A stretch of 64,000 nucleotides of DNA from Laspinema palackyanum D2a (GTDB lineage: Bacteria > Cyanobacteriota > Cyanobacteriia > Cyanobacteriales > Laspinemataceae): contig JAMXFF010000020.1 of NCBI GenBank assembly GCA_025370845.1, forward strand, positions 1-64,000. The letters are read 5' to 3'. The notes beneath the pieces were generated by a model. The model saw only the letters and a program-made list of their open reading frames with translations. It did no database searches and was not told where the DNA came from. Shown here piece after piece: positions 10,201 through 16,926 of this stretch (position 1 is the first letter of the stretch; each line of letters begins with the position of its first letter). The translations under genes and the position numbers were made by a program.

Positions 10201-10938
10201 AGTGCCACTGCTGTCGTACTTGGCAATCCAGGCGTCATTGCTCCCGGCATTGGTGCCACCCAAGTTGCCACGGGTATCTCCAGTAATGTAGAGGTTGCCC
10301 GCACTATCTACGGTAATACCGTTAGAGTAGTCATTTAAGGTCGTCCCAAGCTGCGTTATCCATTCCGGTGCGCCTGTCAAAACTCCTGGGTATTCTGCGA
10401 TTGTCTCCGGCGCAAACGCCAAGGGAGTGTTAATATCCCCGGTGCGAACTTCCAGTTCCCAGTCGCCCCCTTTTGCTGCATTCCCCGTTGGATCATCGGA
10501 AGCTGCAATATCTGCTCCAGTTATTTCACTGAGGCGCTGTACGAAGCTTTCGCCAACTTCTCCGGCTGCTACGTCGCAGCCATAGAGCAAAATCTCTGCT
10601 TTCCCACTCAGGGCATTGCGCCACTGTGCCAGGGTCTCGCTGTAGCTCTCCAGGTTGTCGGTATTGAGGAGAACCGAGCCCAGTTGCAAGCTGCCCGGAC
10701 TGCCGTGAGACACAATATGCAATGCCTCTATGTTGCTACGAGTTTCCAGGAGTTCGGTAATTTGGGCGACTCCATCTTGATGCGGGTGGAGTACGACGAT
10801 ATCAGTGCCGGGAAGCACTCCTGCTGCTAAACTTTCCCAGTTTTCTACCGCTGCGTCGAAGATGGCAATGCTGCGATGAAGCGAATTGCTGCTGGGGTCG
10901 CTGTCTGCCACAAGCTGAGTCATTTCAAGTGCGTTCAT
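1267..10938 (-). CDS. Giant multidomain surface/secreted protein: DUF4347, SBBP propeller, Calx-beta, RTX
   Basis: About 3223 residues. In order: a DUF4347 domain (about 20-190, with ALHIVSHGSPGSLQLG and ILLYGCDVAAGE); seven 56-residue SBBP repeats (about 195-580, each with GITVDSAGNLYITG and DAWIAKYDSSGTQQW), enough for one seven-bladed propeller; eleven Calx-beta-like repeats (about 583-1806), many with SGTDYTALSG and DEPDETVxLT; an unassigned region (about 1806-2480); a Ca-binding segment with FDANFNGVWDAEAE and DTNGNGEID; five repeats of type YYLxxNxDVAEAVxxG..EHFxxFGxxEGR (about 2848-3065); and one short RTX block with GMEGDDILFGDAGHDILIG near 3080. No Sec signal is visible; the RTX end suggests type I secretion (inference). 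Family knowledge links DUF4347/Calx-beta/RTX proteins to adhesion or the cell surface. The ATG at 10938 is preferred; the frame also opens at a TTG at 10986. Confidence 0.85.
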   Translation of the reverse strand: MNALEMTQLVADSDPSSNSLHRSIAIFDAAVENWESLAAGVLPGTDIVVLHPHQDGVAQITELLETRSNIEALHIVSHGSPGSLQLGSVLLNTDNLESYSETLAQWRNALSGKAEILLYGCDVAAGEVGESFVQRLSEITGADIAASDDPTGNAAKGGDWELEVRTGDINTPLAFAPETIAEYPGVLTGAPEWITQLGTTLNDYSNGITVDSAGNLYITGDTRGNLGGTNAGSNDAWIAKYDSSGTQQWVKQLGTTLYDSSSGITVDSAGNLYITGETLGNLSGTNAGYYDAWVAKYDSSGTQQWVQQLGTTLYDASHGITVDSAGNLYVTGETDGNLGGTYAGETDAWIAKYDSSGIQQWVQQLGTTLYDASKGITVDSAGNLYITGDTNANLGGTNAGSNDAWIAKYDSSGTQQWVKQFGSSLADSSGGITVDSAGNLYITGETLGNLGGINAGSNDAWIAKYDSSGTQQWVKQFGTTLYDSSSGITVDSAGNLYITGYTDGNLGGTNAGSRDAWVAKYDSSGTQQWVKQFGSFFSDSSFDITIDSAGTPYITGVTEGDLGGTNVGGSGDAWIAKVNLPPVVTITPGITPNETAPTTGTFILTLTKPALVGGVTVNYTVAGTATSGTDYTALSGSAVIPAGSTTATIDLVPIDDGVYEPDETVEITLTPGTGYVVQPSTSNASHTLHSTGVSIAAGTAANKTAPTNGTFILTLTEPAPLGGMTVNYTVAGTATSGTDYTTLSGSVLIPGGSITATIDLLPIDDGVYEPDETVEITLVAGTDYDLVAGSETASHTLHSTGVSIAAGTPASETGPTNGTFNLTLTEPAPLGGMTVNYTVAGTATSGTDYTALSGSVFIPAGNTTATINIAPMDDFLDEADETVELSLVAGTDYDLVSGSETATLTITDNDIAGVIIAETGSNTAASEDGITDTYSIKLATEPTTSVNIAVTPDTQTDLGSGAGTAVTLTFDSSNWNTEQTVTVAAINDTAVEYAHTSTITHAVTSTDANYNGLNVTDVTVSLTDNDWPTVSIAPGTNPSETSATPGNFEITLTDAAPPGGITLNYSIAGTATSATDYTALSGTLFIAEGQTTGSIQVVPTDDAIADPNETVQLTLNAGTNYNVNAANATGSLTVTDNDTAGVTVSAINGNTTEAAGSASFEVVLDTQPTAEVTVNLVSSNAAEGTVSVPSITFIPSNWNVPETVTVTGVDDNVADGNIPYTIQTTVTSTDSIYSSINPNDVSVTNIDNDTPNILVTQSGGSTAVTEGDTTDTYQFVLTTAPTANVNITITPDVQTNLGNGAGTAVTLTFNNTNWDTAQTVTVTAADDTAVEYAHTSTISHSVTSTDANYNGMAVSNITANVTDNDLPTVNVAAGNNASETNTSSGQFTLTLSDGAPTGGMTVNYSVAGTATSGTDYTALSGSVFIPAGATTANINVTPLDDAIDEPDETVKLTVTSGTGYNLGTTSEATISLADNDTAGAKLTQSNNSTNVAESGTTDTYEIVLLSQPTQDVSITVNPDSQTRVVGATSLTFTPSNWNLAQTVTVGAIDDSAVEYPHSGTISHSITSSDANYNGMSLSAVTANIADNDWPTLGIAPGTSPQEQSAATGNFNLTLSDPAPAEGIRVSYSFRGNATSGTDYNTLSGSAFIPAGATSANINIVPVDDFVDEDDESLEVSLTPGTNHNIGSSGSATTYVIDNDTAGMRIVESGAGTDVIEAGAADTYTVVLSSQPTAEVRIDFSSDADLNAIAPLTFTASNWNLPQTVSVSAVDDTKLQGDRTIAIAHTVSSSDAKYNGMTLPNINAYIHDPDLAETKEGLNSGFSLLELLLDAQLSQLTLPVVNKSLQNILPSDFAQKLRMDIVGAVNDVLDGDTEELAGKLQEKLSFVFSDVEVDREITEEEIKFTISGTNTIDLATIPLDGTLGFPALGINAQGSADTAFEYELSLGFGYHKDYGFYFDTENTALGFSLGLGLSDDFTATGTAGFLQLALEDNADDPTEVGAEFKVNLNDIDNAIDDGERLTFSELQGDYKLTDLFSTSLDTKANLGLKAVTSIEGSAAIPSFNFDLKAEFPVLKYEDGEWSGPQKPTLAFNNMQIDLGTFVTDFAKPILTTINDVVEPARPVIDALNKDISFLSQMDALKKIFDQNSDGKVTLVEAGATIAGKKVDTRFLDGMDKIPQVIDLVKEISGQEGTLKIDLGSYEVGVDTTDPNADLTEAETTTTEEASSPTQQAQSKASGTTSKFLSALQNIEGLSFPILSDPGTAIDLLLGKPDVTLFAYQTPKLDLDFGFQQEFPIYSILGIGINGHLGGRFNVKSNLGFGFDTYGLNQWKNADFALADSYQIFDGFYVSDTENADGTGADVNELKLTATLSAGANISAAVVKAYLTGGVQGTAKFDLLDVGEENGTSDGKVRGSEIISRISDPMSMFEINGTVDAFLDAGIDYWTVWDGWETAWSKRLGTYNLAEFRLGSGPTRRSRAIDGYISGGTVFFDANFNGVWDAEAEPFGITNPDGSFDLMVELEKFDTNGNGEIDVTEGKIVMQNGIDVSTYLPLVTPLTSTFDATVVTPLTTLIAQLVEQGIDPAQAQANVEASLGLPAGVDLQNYDPLEAMANGDANGLTVFASMIQVQNTIVQTAKLIEGVSEIPLTQLGNAAIKAIANRLSSGTPVDLTQQSEIEAIINSAIAFAAEAEPTLNSSQIASVASAASQIMALGNQLVGEIVSSGKSLTDAATDIARLQSVAVGEIATSLPELAAGTISLEQFLAQNTREAILEKMANAFAKDPTMRPIFSNSPDNPIDFTEGLNLPDSPGGPILPQGLAASSEGVNRADSNALAQNPLDFNLNLFLRFFDAEYYLAQNTDVAEAVGNGTFGSAAEHFGTFGFVEGRAPNELFGSEYLSQYADVAEAVTNGTFRSGFEHFIKFGFAEGRFPSDVFKDLEMFYLGTNPDAAAAVGQGSYANGLEHLVAVELASGGNTLSTYEVLAQTFDSQYYLMQNADVAQAVESGIFRSAMEHFIGFGMVEGRVPSMAYSDSYYLTNHADVDEAVKNGIFRSGYEHYMMYGMAEGRIGGEMMGSATSDIILGTAGSNAIVGMEGDDILFGDAGHDILIGVNVNAANPGVGEVDRLIGDVGRDTFVLGDANRTYYDSGVDAETGMNDYAAIADFAIGEDKIQLHGSAADYRLAVSPEGMFTGMAIYRKEADREDLIAVVQDVSDLNLQESYFSFV
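9195..10371 (-). repeat. Seven 168-bp coding tandem repeats (SBBP blades)
   Basis: The same phrase (plus strand CAGTAATGTAGAGGTTGCCC and its context) recurs every 168 bases across the 5' part of the giant gene. Each unit encodes one 56-residue propeller blade. Units are nearly identical at DNA level apart from the first and last, which suggests recent duplication or gene conversion and makes the array prone to copy-number change. Confidence 0.85.
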
Positions 10939-11795
10939 CAAGGTGGGTGCCCTTTTGGGTAAATTAGGAGATGTTGGTAGATGCAACCCGAGGCAATATC
11001 GAGGCGAGTGGGAATCGCTTCTGCTATTCAGTCAACTGAGGCCGATCGCGCGGTTTGGACTGAATCGAGAGAAACTCTCTGAGTCAAAACAGGATTTTGG
11101 CGATCGCATAAACCCGGGCGTTCTTCCCTCCAAAAGGGTGAAAAATGTTTCCTTCATCTGCCCGGGTTTTGCCACGTTCTGGAGAGAATTGAATGTGAAT
11201 ACAGTAAAACAGGCTTTTTGTCAACCCCTAAAAGAATTATTTTTATCCTTGCACCTTTAACATAACTTTCAATACTTCAAGGTGTCAAGAGAATAATTGT
11301 AAAGTTTGGATAAACGCAGATCTTTTTCCGAATCGGTATCGAGGGAGGTTTAACGACGCAATGGGGCTTAACTGATTTGGTTGAACAGACTACAATTTTG
11401 TCAATGATAAATATACGGAAAAAATGTAAATACTTGACTCAGAAGGCAAAACAAGTCAGTATTTTTACAGAGACGATATCTTTCTCTGGGGGGATGTGGG
11501 AGCCACAGATTTCACAAATTTTCACGGGTAAGATGGCTCGACCCCGAACAACCAGGGAAAGCATAACAACGGATTAAACCCCCTGTAGACCAATCGCCAC
11601 AAAAACATCAATGCCAGAATCCACTGTGCTGGCATGGTTTCTCTTACTTTTCCTTGACAATACTCCGGACAAAATTAAGCAGGGATTTCCTGCGCAATAG
11701 CGTCGCTTCACGCACCCATTCCTCAGAGTTTTGCGTAATTCAAATAATTTTTTATCGAAGTAAAATCCAAACCCTACTTTAAACTAAATTTTCCT
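10939..11795. other. Intergenic region upstream of the giant gene
   Basis: No convincing gene is seen on either strand. The part near 10939-11290 should hold the promoter and leader of the giant gene but shows no clear -35/-10 pair. A small hairpin (ATGCCAG at 11611-11617 with CTGGCAT at 11629-11635) lacks a T run. The section 11380-11480 is AT-rich and unassigned. Confidence 0.5.
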
Positions 11796-14234
11796 TTAAA
11801 AATCAATATCCGATAACTCCACAACTTCATCGGGGTAGGCTTCCATTAAAGCAGGCAAAACGGGACAGGGTGCTCTGTCTTGTAAATTGGCGGGTTTACT
11901 CCAGGTAAAGGGGGCTTGTTTGGCCGCAGAAATCCATAACAATCGTTTGGCGCGAGTCATGGCAACATAGAGTAAGCGGTACTCTTCGGCAATTTTGAGG
12001 TCTTCGGCTTGTTTCCACGAATCAGCGATGGAGGGGAACTGGAAGGGTTCGCTGTCCCAGGATTGGGGTGCGCTTTGGTGGTGGAGGTGTGCGCGAATTT
12101 GGGCTCGGGCGACTTCCGATAGGGTGTATTCTCCGAGGAATTGGGCCGGTGGGGGAACCCAGAAGCTGCCTGGAATCATGTTTTCATGGAGGAAGGGGAT
12201 GAAAACATAATCCCAATCCAGTCCTTTGGCTTTGTGCATGGTGACAATGGTGAGTTGTCGCGGGCGAGTATAAATTTTCTCGGCGTTATCTTCTGTATCG
12301 ACGGGTTCAAACCGTTCTGAGGTGACGATTTCGTTGAGGACGGTGAGAATGCCACTCATGGAGGGATTTCCGGCGGTTTGTTGGGCCAAGCGATCGCCCA
12401 ATTTATCAGCGGTTGCAAGTTCGGAGGCGTCGTAATGTAAGGCTAAGGCGAGGAAGGAAATCAGTTGATACAAGGGGAGTTCGATCCGCGCTGTAAGTAA
12501 GCTGGCACAGAATCGTCTTGCTTGCAATACCGCTGGGGGTTGAGGCGGTTCTAACGGACCGGGATAGAGAAATTGTTCCGGTAAGCTAGTGAGGGCGTTT
12601 AAGTCTTGGGAAGGGATTAGGTTGCGATCGACTAAGACGCGCAAAACGGTTTTTAAATAGTCGGGAGAATGAGGGCGATCGAGGAATTGCAGCAATGCCA
12701 GCATTTCTGCGGGTACTTGAGACCTGCGATCGCTGGCGGATACATCAAACACTTCGATGTCATGTTTGGCTAACTCACATTGAATGCCATATAAATGGGG
12801 ATTGCTCATCACCTCCTGGATAAATCGCCCTTGGCGGTTTTCCCTGACCAAAATGGCTGCCGATCGCTCCTCAGAAGACTCACTAAATAACTGCACAGCC
12901 CTTCTGGCAATCAGTTCAATCGTGTGATAAATATCCCGAGGTTGGTACATCTCCAATCCTCCTCCGGTGTGAGGCGGATTCGCATCGGGTTGGGGGTCGC
13001 CAGATTCCACGGTCCGAATATTTTGGAGGCGAAAAGGTAATTTAGCCTGATGATGACTAGATGCTATCTCCGGGGTGATGTGATGCTGCTGTGCATAATG
13101 ACGATTCACCCAACTTAAAACAAAATTAGCAGCATTGATGATAATTCGGGTACTGCGTCCGGCGCGATCCATTGTTGCCAGGAGATTCTCCCGATCGCAA
13201 GCTTCACAAAAGCGGCGAAAATAGATCGGGTCAGCCGGAGTAAAGGTAGAATTAATCGCTTGATTGGGGTCGCCGACTCGAATTAAATTGGGAGGTGCAT
13301 CGGGGTCATCGCACTTGCGGGCCAAAATCTCTAACAATTGGGTTTGTAAGGGAGAGGAATCTTGGGCCTCGTCTTCAAATACCGCAAAGACTTGTTTTTG
13401 CCACAAATAACAGGCACTCTGATTTTCCAAAACGCGCAAGGCGGAGAGAATCATGTCATCGTAATCGATAAACATCCGCGATCGCATCAAAGTCTCGTAC
13501 TGTTCATATAACCCAGCGGCGATCGCCAAAATGCCATACGGATCATCAGGAATTTGTCCCTCGGATTCCATCGCGATTTGCCATAAATCTTTGGGTAATA
13601 ATCCAGAAGATTTGGCTTCATGAATGGCAGTTTGTGCGAGTTGCGGCAGCACATCAGTTCGTAATACAGACTGACGGCGCAAGCGTTCCGTTTCCTCGCC
13701 ATCAAATTGAAAGCCTTCTATTAAAATATGATACCGCTGGGGATTAGCTGCAATCCAGCGTTCTACACTTTGGATGATTAAGCGATTACTTTGGTTGGGG
13801 GTGACCAAGGTCATCTGTTCTAGGTCCAAACCGGATAATTCAGGATGGCGCGAGGCGATCTCCAATGCTAATCCATGTAATGTATTGACCGTAAATCCGA
13901 TTTGTGGCATCGCCAGTTGTCGCAATGCGCCGCGAATTTTTAATTTCAAATTAGCTGCCGCAGAACGAGTGAATGTGACGACAACCAAATTGTGCTGATA
14001 GTGCAATTTAAAACGAGCGATCGCCAAGGCGGCAGCATCCGCCATTCCCTTGGATTTTCCGGCACCCGGGACCGCAGAGACCGCCAAGGGACCGCCCAGC
14101 CAATCGGCCATTTGCTGTTGTCCCGGTCGTAATCCATTGCGGATGCGTTGTTCTGCCTCCTGGCGCTTTTGAGCAAAAGGCGTCAAAGGTTTGGCAACCG
14201 ATACAGGCAAGTTGTTATCAAAATCTTTCGACAT
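11796..14234 (-). CDS. UvrD/Rep-type superfamily 1 DNA helicase
   Basis: About 812 residues of an SF1A 3'-5' DNA helicase (UvrD/PcrA/Rep family), an ATP-driven strand separator used in repair and replication restart. Motif I is AVPGAGKSKG at about 54-63, motif II is VFEDEAQDSS, motif III/IV regions include RVGDPNQAIN, motif V is TIVTMHKAKGLDWDYVF, and motif VI is EYRLLYVAMTRAKRLLWIS. The Q-like motif is LRPGQQQMADWLGGPLAV. The order and length match the UvrD family. The frame opens at a GTG at 14339, but the first 35 residues look like translated leader, so ATG 14234 is chosen; ATG 14273 is an alternative. It is divergent from the DUF4349 gene. It need not be UvrD itself, since cyanobacteria carry several paralogues. 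Confidence 0.9.
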   Translation of the reverse strand: MSKDFDNNLPVSVAKPLTPFAQKRQEAEQRIRNGLRPGQQQMADWLGGPLAVSAVPGAGKSKGMADAAALAIARFKLHYQHNLVVVTFTRSAAANLKLKIRGALRQLAMPQIGFTVNTLHGLALEIASRHPELSGLDLEQMTLVTPNQSNRLIIQSVERWIAANPQRYHILIEGFQFDGEETERLRRQSVLRTDVLPQLAQTAIHEAKSSGLLPKDLWQIAMESEGQIPDDPYGILAIAAGLYEQYETLMRSRMFIDYDDMILSALRVLENQSACYLWQKQVFAVFEDEAQDSSPLQTQLLEILARKCDDPDAPPNLIRVGDPNQAINSTFTPADPIYFRRFCEACDRENLLATMDRAGRSTRIIINAANFVLSWVNRHYAQQHHITPEIASSHHQAKLPFRLQNIRTVESGDPQPDANPPHTGGGLEMYQPRDIYHTIELIARRAVQLFSESSEERSAAILVRENRQGRFIQEVMSNPHLYGIQCELAKHDIEVFDVSASDRRSQVPAEMLALLQFLDRPHSPDYLKTVLRVLVDRNLIPSQDLNALTSLPEQFLYPGPLEPPQPPAVLQARRFCASLLTARIELPLYQLISFLALALHYDASELATADKLGDRLAQQTAGNPSMSGILTVLNEIVTSERFEPVDTEDNAEKIYTRPRQLTIVTMHKAKGLDWDYVFIPFLHENMIPGSFWVPPPAQFLGEYTLSEVARAQIRAHLHHQSAPQSWDSEPFQFPSIADSWKQAEDLKIAEEYRLLYVAMTRAKRLLWISAAKQAPFTWSKPANLQDRAPCPVLPALMEAYPDEVVELSDIDF

Positions 14235-14419
14235 CGTGAGGTTAAACCGGAGACAAGGACGATAAGGGGCGGTCATTATGAGTGTATCGTTTCTGACGGG
14301 CGATCGCATCCGTTTCAATTTTTGTAGCAGATTCTCCACTTCCCGACTCGTAAGGTTAGGTTAGGACTAACCGGCAACGGACCTTGATTTGACTCCCTCG
14401 CTATCCCAGGAGAACTCTG

Positions 14420-15397
14420 ATGAAACCGAACTCGATCACGTCCCGGACTCATGGCAAACTGGCTCAATCCTCGATTTTACTGCCGATGTTGATTTTGATG
14501 GGTGCGATCGCCAGTTGTGGTGCCGTTCCCACTTCAAAAGACATGATGAATGAGTCCCTCGTCGCCCAGCAAGGCATGGTCCCGGCAGCAGCACCCCTGC
14601 CTCCATCGGATGCGGTTGCCAATGAAGTAGGACGTGCTCAGGGGATGGTGGGGGAAGTTGCACAAGGGTCAGGCGAGATTCCCCAAGCGGTACCGCAATT
14701 GATTAAAACTGCCTCCATGACGATGGAAGTGGAGGCGATCGAGGAGCAAATTGCAGCGGTGAATCAGATTATCAAGCAAAAACAAGGGGATTTGTTACAG
14801 TTTGAAGACAATAAACCGCGAGCGCAAAATATGCGCCATGTGGTTTCGATACAGTTGCGCGTCCCGCAGCAACAGCTAGAAAACACCATTAATGCGATCG
14901 CCGAACTTGGCACCGTCATCAATCGTTCGATTACTGCCGAAGATGTTTCCGCTCAACTGATTGATAACGATGCGCGGTTAAAAAATCTCCGGAAACAAGA
15001 AGAAATGGTCTTAAAAATCATGGAACGGTCCGGTTCCGTGGGAGATGTCCTCAATGCCGCACGAGAACTTGGTACCATTCGTGAACAAATTGAACGCCTC
15101 GATGCAGTCCAGGCCAATTTGCGGACCCAAGTCGCCTATTCCACCCTTTATTTAAACCTAGAGTCCCCAGTTTCAGCCGCAGAACTCCCCCAAAAATCGG
15201 TGGGGAAAGAACTCCAAAAAACCTGGGGGAATGCCACGGAAGCCCTAGGGGATGTGACCGTTGGACTGCTGAAAATCACCCTGTATTTGCTGGCATTTAG
15301 TCCATTTATCCTGTTAGTAGCTGGAGGAGCATTTTTAGGGTATAACAGAATAAAGCCCTCTAAACCAGACGAGTCCAGCATTAATCATCATAGCTAG
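14420..15397 (+). CDS. DUF4349 lipoprotein with C-terminal membrane anchor
   Basis: A 325-residue envelope protein. The N-terminus has a hydrophobic stretch ending IASC, a good lipobox, so C33 is likely lipid-modified. Residues about 90-260 form the DUF4349 domain: two conserved strands (MTMEVEAIEEQI, HVVSIQLRVPQQQLE) around a coiled coil rich in E, Q and R. A transmembrane helix near 283-305 (ITLYLLAFSPFILLVAGG) is followed by a short basic tail. DUF4349 proteins are of unknown function, usually membrane-associated. AGGAGA eight bases before the ATG supports the start. A 13-bp hairpin begins at the base right after the stop codon. The kinase gene follows 132 bases later on the same strand. 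Confidence 0.85.
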   Translation: MKPNSITSRTHGKLAQSSILLPMLILMGAIASCGAVPTSKDMMNESLVAQQGMVPAAAPLPPSDAVANEVGRAQGMVGEVAQGSGEIPQAVPQLIKTASMTMEVEAIEEQIAAVNQIIKQKQGDLLQFEDNKPRAQNMRHVVSIQLRVPQQQLENTINAIAELGTVINRSITAEDVSAQLIDNDARLKNLRKQEEMVLKIMERSGSVGDVLNAARELGTIREQIERLDAVQANLRTQVAYSTLYLNLESPVSAAELPQKSVGKELQKTWGNATEALGDVTVGLLKITLYLLAFSPFILLVAGGAFLGYNRIKPSKPDESSINHHS

Positions 15398-15450
15398 AGG
15401 AAGAGAGGCGAAAAGTCGGCGCGATCGCTGCACTGACCGCCTCTCTTCCT
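15398..15450 (+). other. 13-bp hairpin abutting the DUF4349 stop codon
   Basis: AGGAAGAGAGGCG (15398-15410) pairs perfectly with CGCCTCTCTTCCT (15438-15450). It starts immediately after the TAG. There is no T run, so it could be an mRNA 3'-end stabiliser, a weak terminator, or a dispersed palindrome. Confidence 0.55.
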
Positions 15451-15529
15451 AATCCCGGTCGGGGAGAGGCAGGAACCCGATTCGCTCTGGCCTTAGAAAG
15501 CAGCCGATCAGAAAGACAGGCGAAAACTC

Positions 15530-16882
15530 ATGCACCAACCTGGAGATATCATCAAGGACCGCTATCGGATTCTTAACCTTCTAGGAGAAGGAGGAATTGC
15601 CACAACTTATGCTGCCGAGGACTTAACTCTCGCCCAACAAGTCGCGATTAAAGTCTTATCTTTGCGGCAGTTGAAAGATTGGAAGGCGTTGGAACTCTTT
15701 GAACGGGAAGGGAAAGTTTTATCCCAATTGAATCATCCGGGAATTCCCAATTATCTGGACTATTTTCAAGTGGATCAAGAAGGCGATCGCCGCTTTTACA
15801 TCGTCCAAGAAATTGCCCCGGGTCAATCGTTGCAAGACTGGGTAAAAAGCGGGTGGCGTCCGACTGAATTGGAAGTAAGAGAGATTGCCAAACAACTCTT
15901 AGATATTCTGGTGTATTTGCATCAACTCACCCCTCCCGTTGTCCATCGCGATATTAAACCGCAAAATATTATTCGTCAGTCCGATGGCAAGGTATTTTTA
16001 GTGGATTTTGGGGCCGTTCAAGATACCTATCGCCATACCATGACCAGCGGCAGTACCATTGTCGGAACTTATGGTTATATGGCCCCGGAACAGTTTCGCG
16101 GCCAAGCTAAACCGCCGACGGATTTATATGGGTTGGGTGCAACCTTGTTGTTTTTATTAACCCATAAAGACCCGGCAGATTTCCCAGAAAAACGGATGAA
16201 AATTGATTTTCGTCCTTATGTTAACCTCACGCCAGAGTTTGCCGAGTGGTTAGAAAATTTATTAGAACCCGTCATTGAAGATCGCTTTAAATCGGCCACA
16301 GAAGCCTTAGCACTGTTGCAGGGAAAACGGGAACGAATTGTGCCGCGATCGGCCAGTAATCTGCAACCTGCCGGGAGTCGCGTTGTTCTGGAAAAAACTC
16401 CCAGGCAACTCAAGGTAAAAGTACCCCAGCCTAAGCTACAATTGTATCATATCTTTATATTGCTCTTTAGCATAGTTTGGTTAAAAACTTTAGTGCCTTC
16501 AACTCTGTCAGTTATTTTGAGTGGTAACTTGTTCATGGTCTTGTTTCTTGTCCCTTTTTGGTGGGTGGGTCTATTATCCCTGAGTAGGACCCTACGGCAT
16601 ATTTTTGTATATAGTAACCTAAGTTTTGATAGAGAAAAATTTGAAATTTCTTGGTTCTTTTTAGGAACAAAAAGAACCATTGAGGGGAATATTGACGATA
16701 TTTCTCGGGTGGAAGTTAGTCCAATACCGGGGATGAGTAGCGAAAATAAAGTCTTGAATTGTGCCTTAGAAGTCGGAGTCAATAGTTACCGTTTTGGGTC
16801 CGGTTTAACCGCAACAGAACGAGAGTGGATCGTCACAGAAATTGCGGATTTTATCGGAAAACCTAAATTCATCGATCGCTAA
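15530..16882 (+). CDS. Serine/threonine protein kinase with C-terminal transmembrane and PH-like region
   Basis: A 450-residue Hanks-type kinase. The glycine loop is LLGEGGIATTYAA (18-29), the catalytic lysine is K41 in VAIKVL, HRD is at 139-141 (VVHRDIKPQNI), DFG at 159-161, and APE at 185-187. All catalytic residues are present, so it should be active. After the kinase domain (ending near 265) come a linker, two hydrophobic segments (about 305-325 and 332-355), and a C-terminal domain (about 360-445) rich in beta strands that resembles bacterial PH-like domains (inference). It is probably anchored in the cytoplasmic membrane with both domains inside. No PASTA or WD40 repeats are present. 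The GT39 gene follows 44 bases later. Confidence 0.9.
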   Translation: MHQPGDIIKDRYRILNLLGEGGIATTYAAEDLTLAQQVAIKVLSLRQLKDWKALELFEREGKVLSQLNHPGIPNYLDYFQVDQEGDRRFYIVQEIAPGQSLQDWVKSGWRPTELEVREIAKQLLDILVYLHQLTPPVVHRDIKPQNIIRQSDGKVFLVDFGAVQDTYRHTMTSGSTIVGTYGYMAPEQFRGQAKPPTDLYGLGATLLFLLTHKDPADFPEKRMKIDFRPYVNLTPEFAEWLENLLEPVIEDRFKSATEALALLQGKRERIVPRSASNLQPAGSRVVLEKTPRQLKVKVPQPKLQLYHIFILLFSIVWLKTLVPSTLSVILSGNLFMVLFLVPFWWVGLLSLSRTLRHIFVYSNLSFDREKFEISWFFLGTKRTIEGNIDDISRVEVSPIPGMSSENKVLNCALEVGVNSYRFGSGLTATEREWIVTEIADFIGKPKFIDR

Positions 16883-16926
16883 GTCTAAAATCGCTGCTAG
16901 AACTGAATTAATCGGACAATTTTGAA

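Noticed and set aside
9195..10371. Regular repeats resembling a CRISPR array
   Set aside because: The period is 168 bases with no unique spacers, and the units are in frame and encode propeller blades of the giant protein.
11611..11635. Hairpin ATGCCAG/CTGGCAT as a terminator for the helicase region
   Set aside because: No T run follows on either strand and it is not placed just after a stop codon in the right orientation; kept only as a note.
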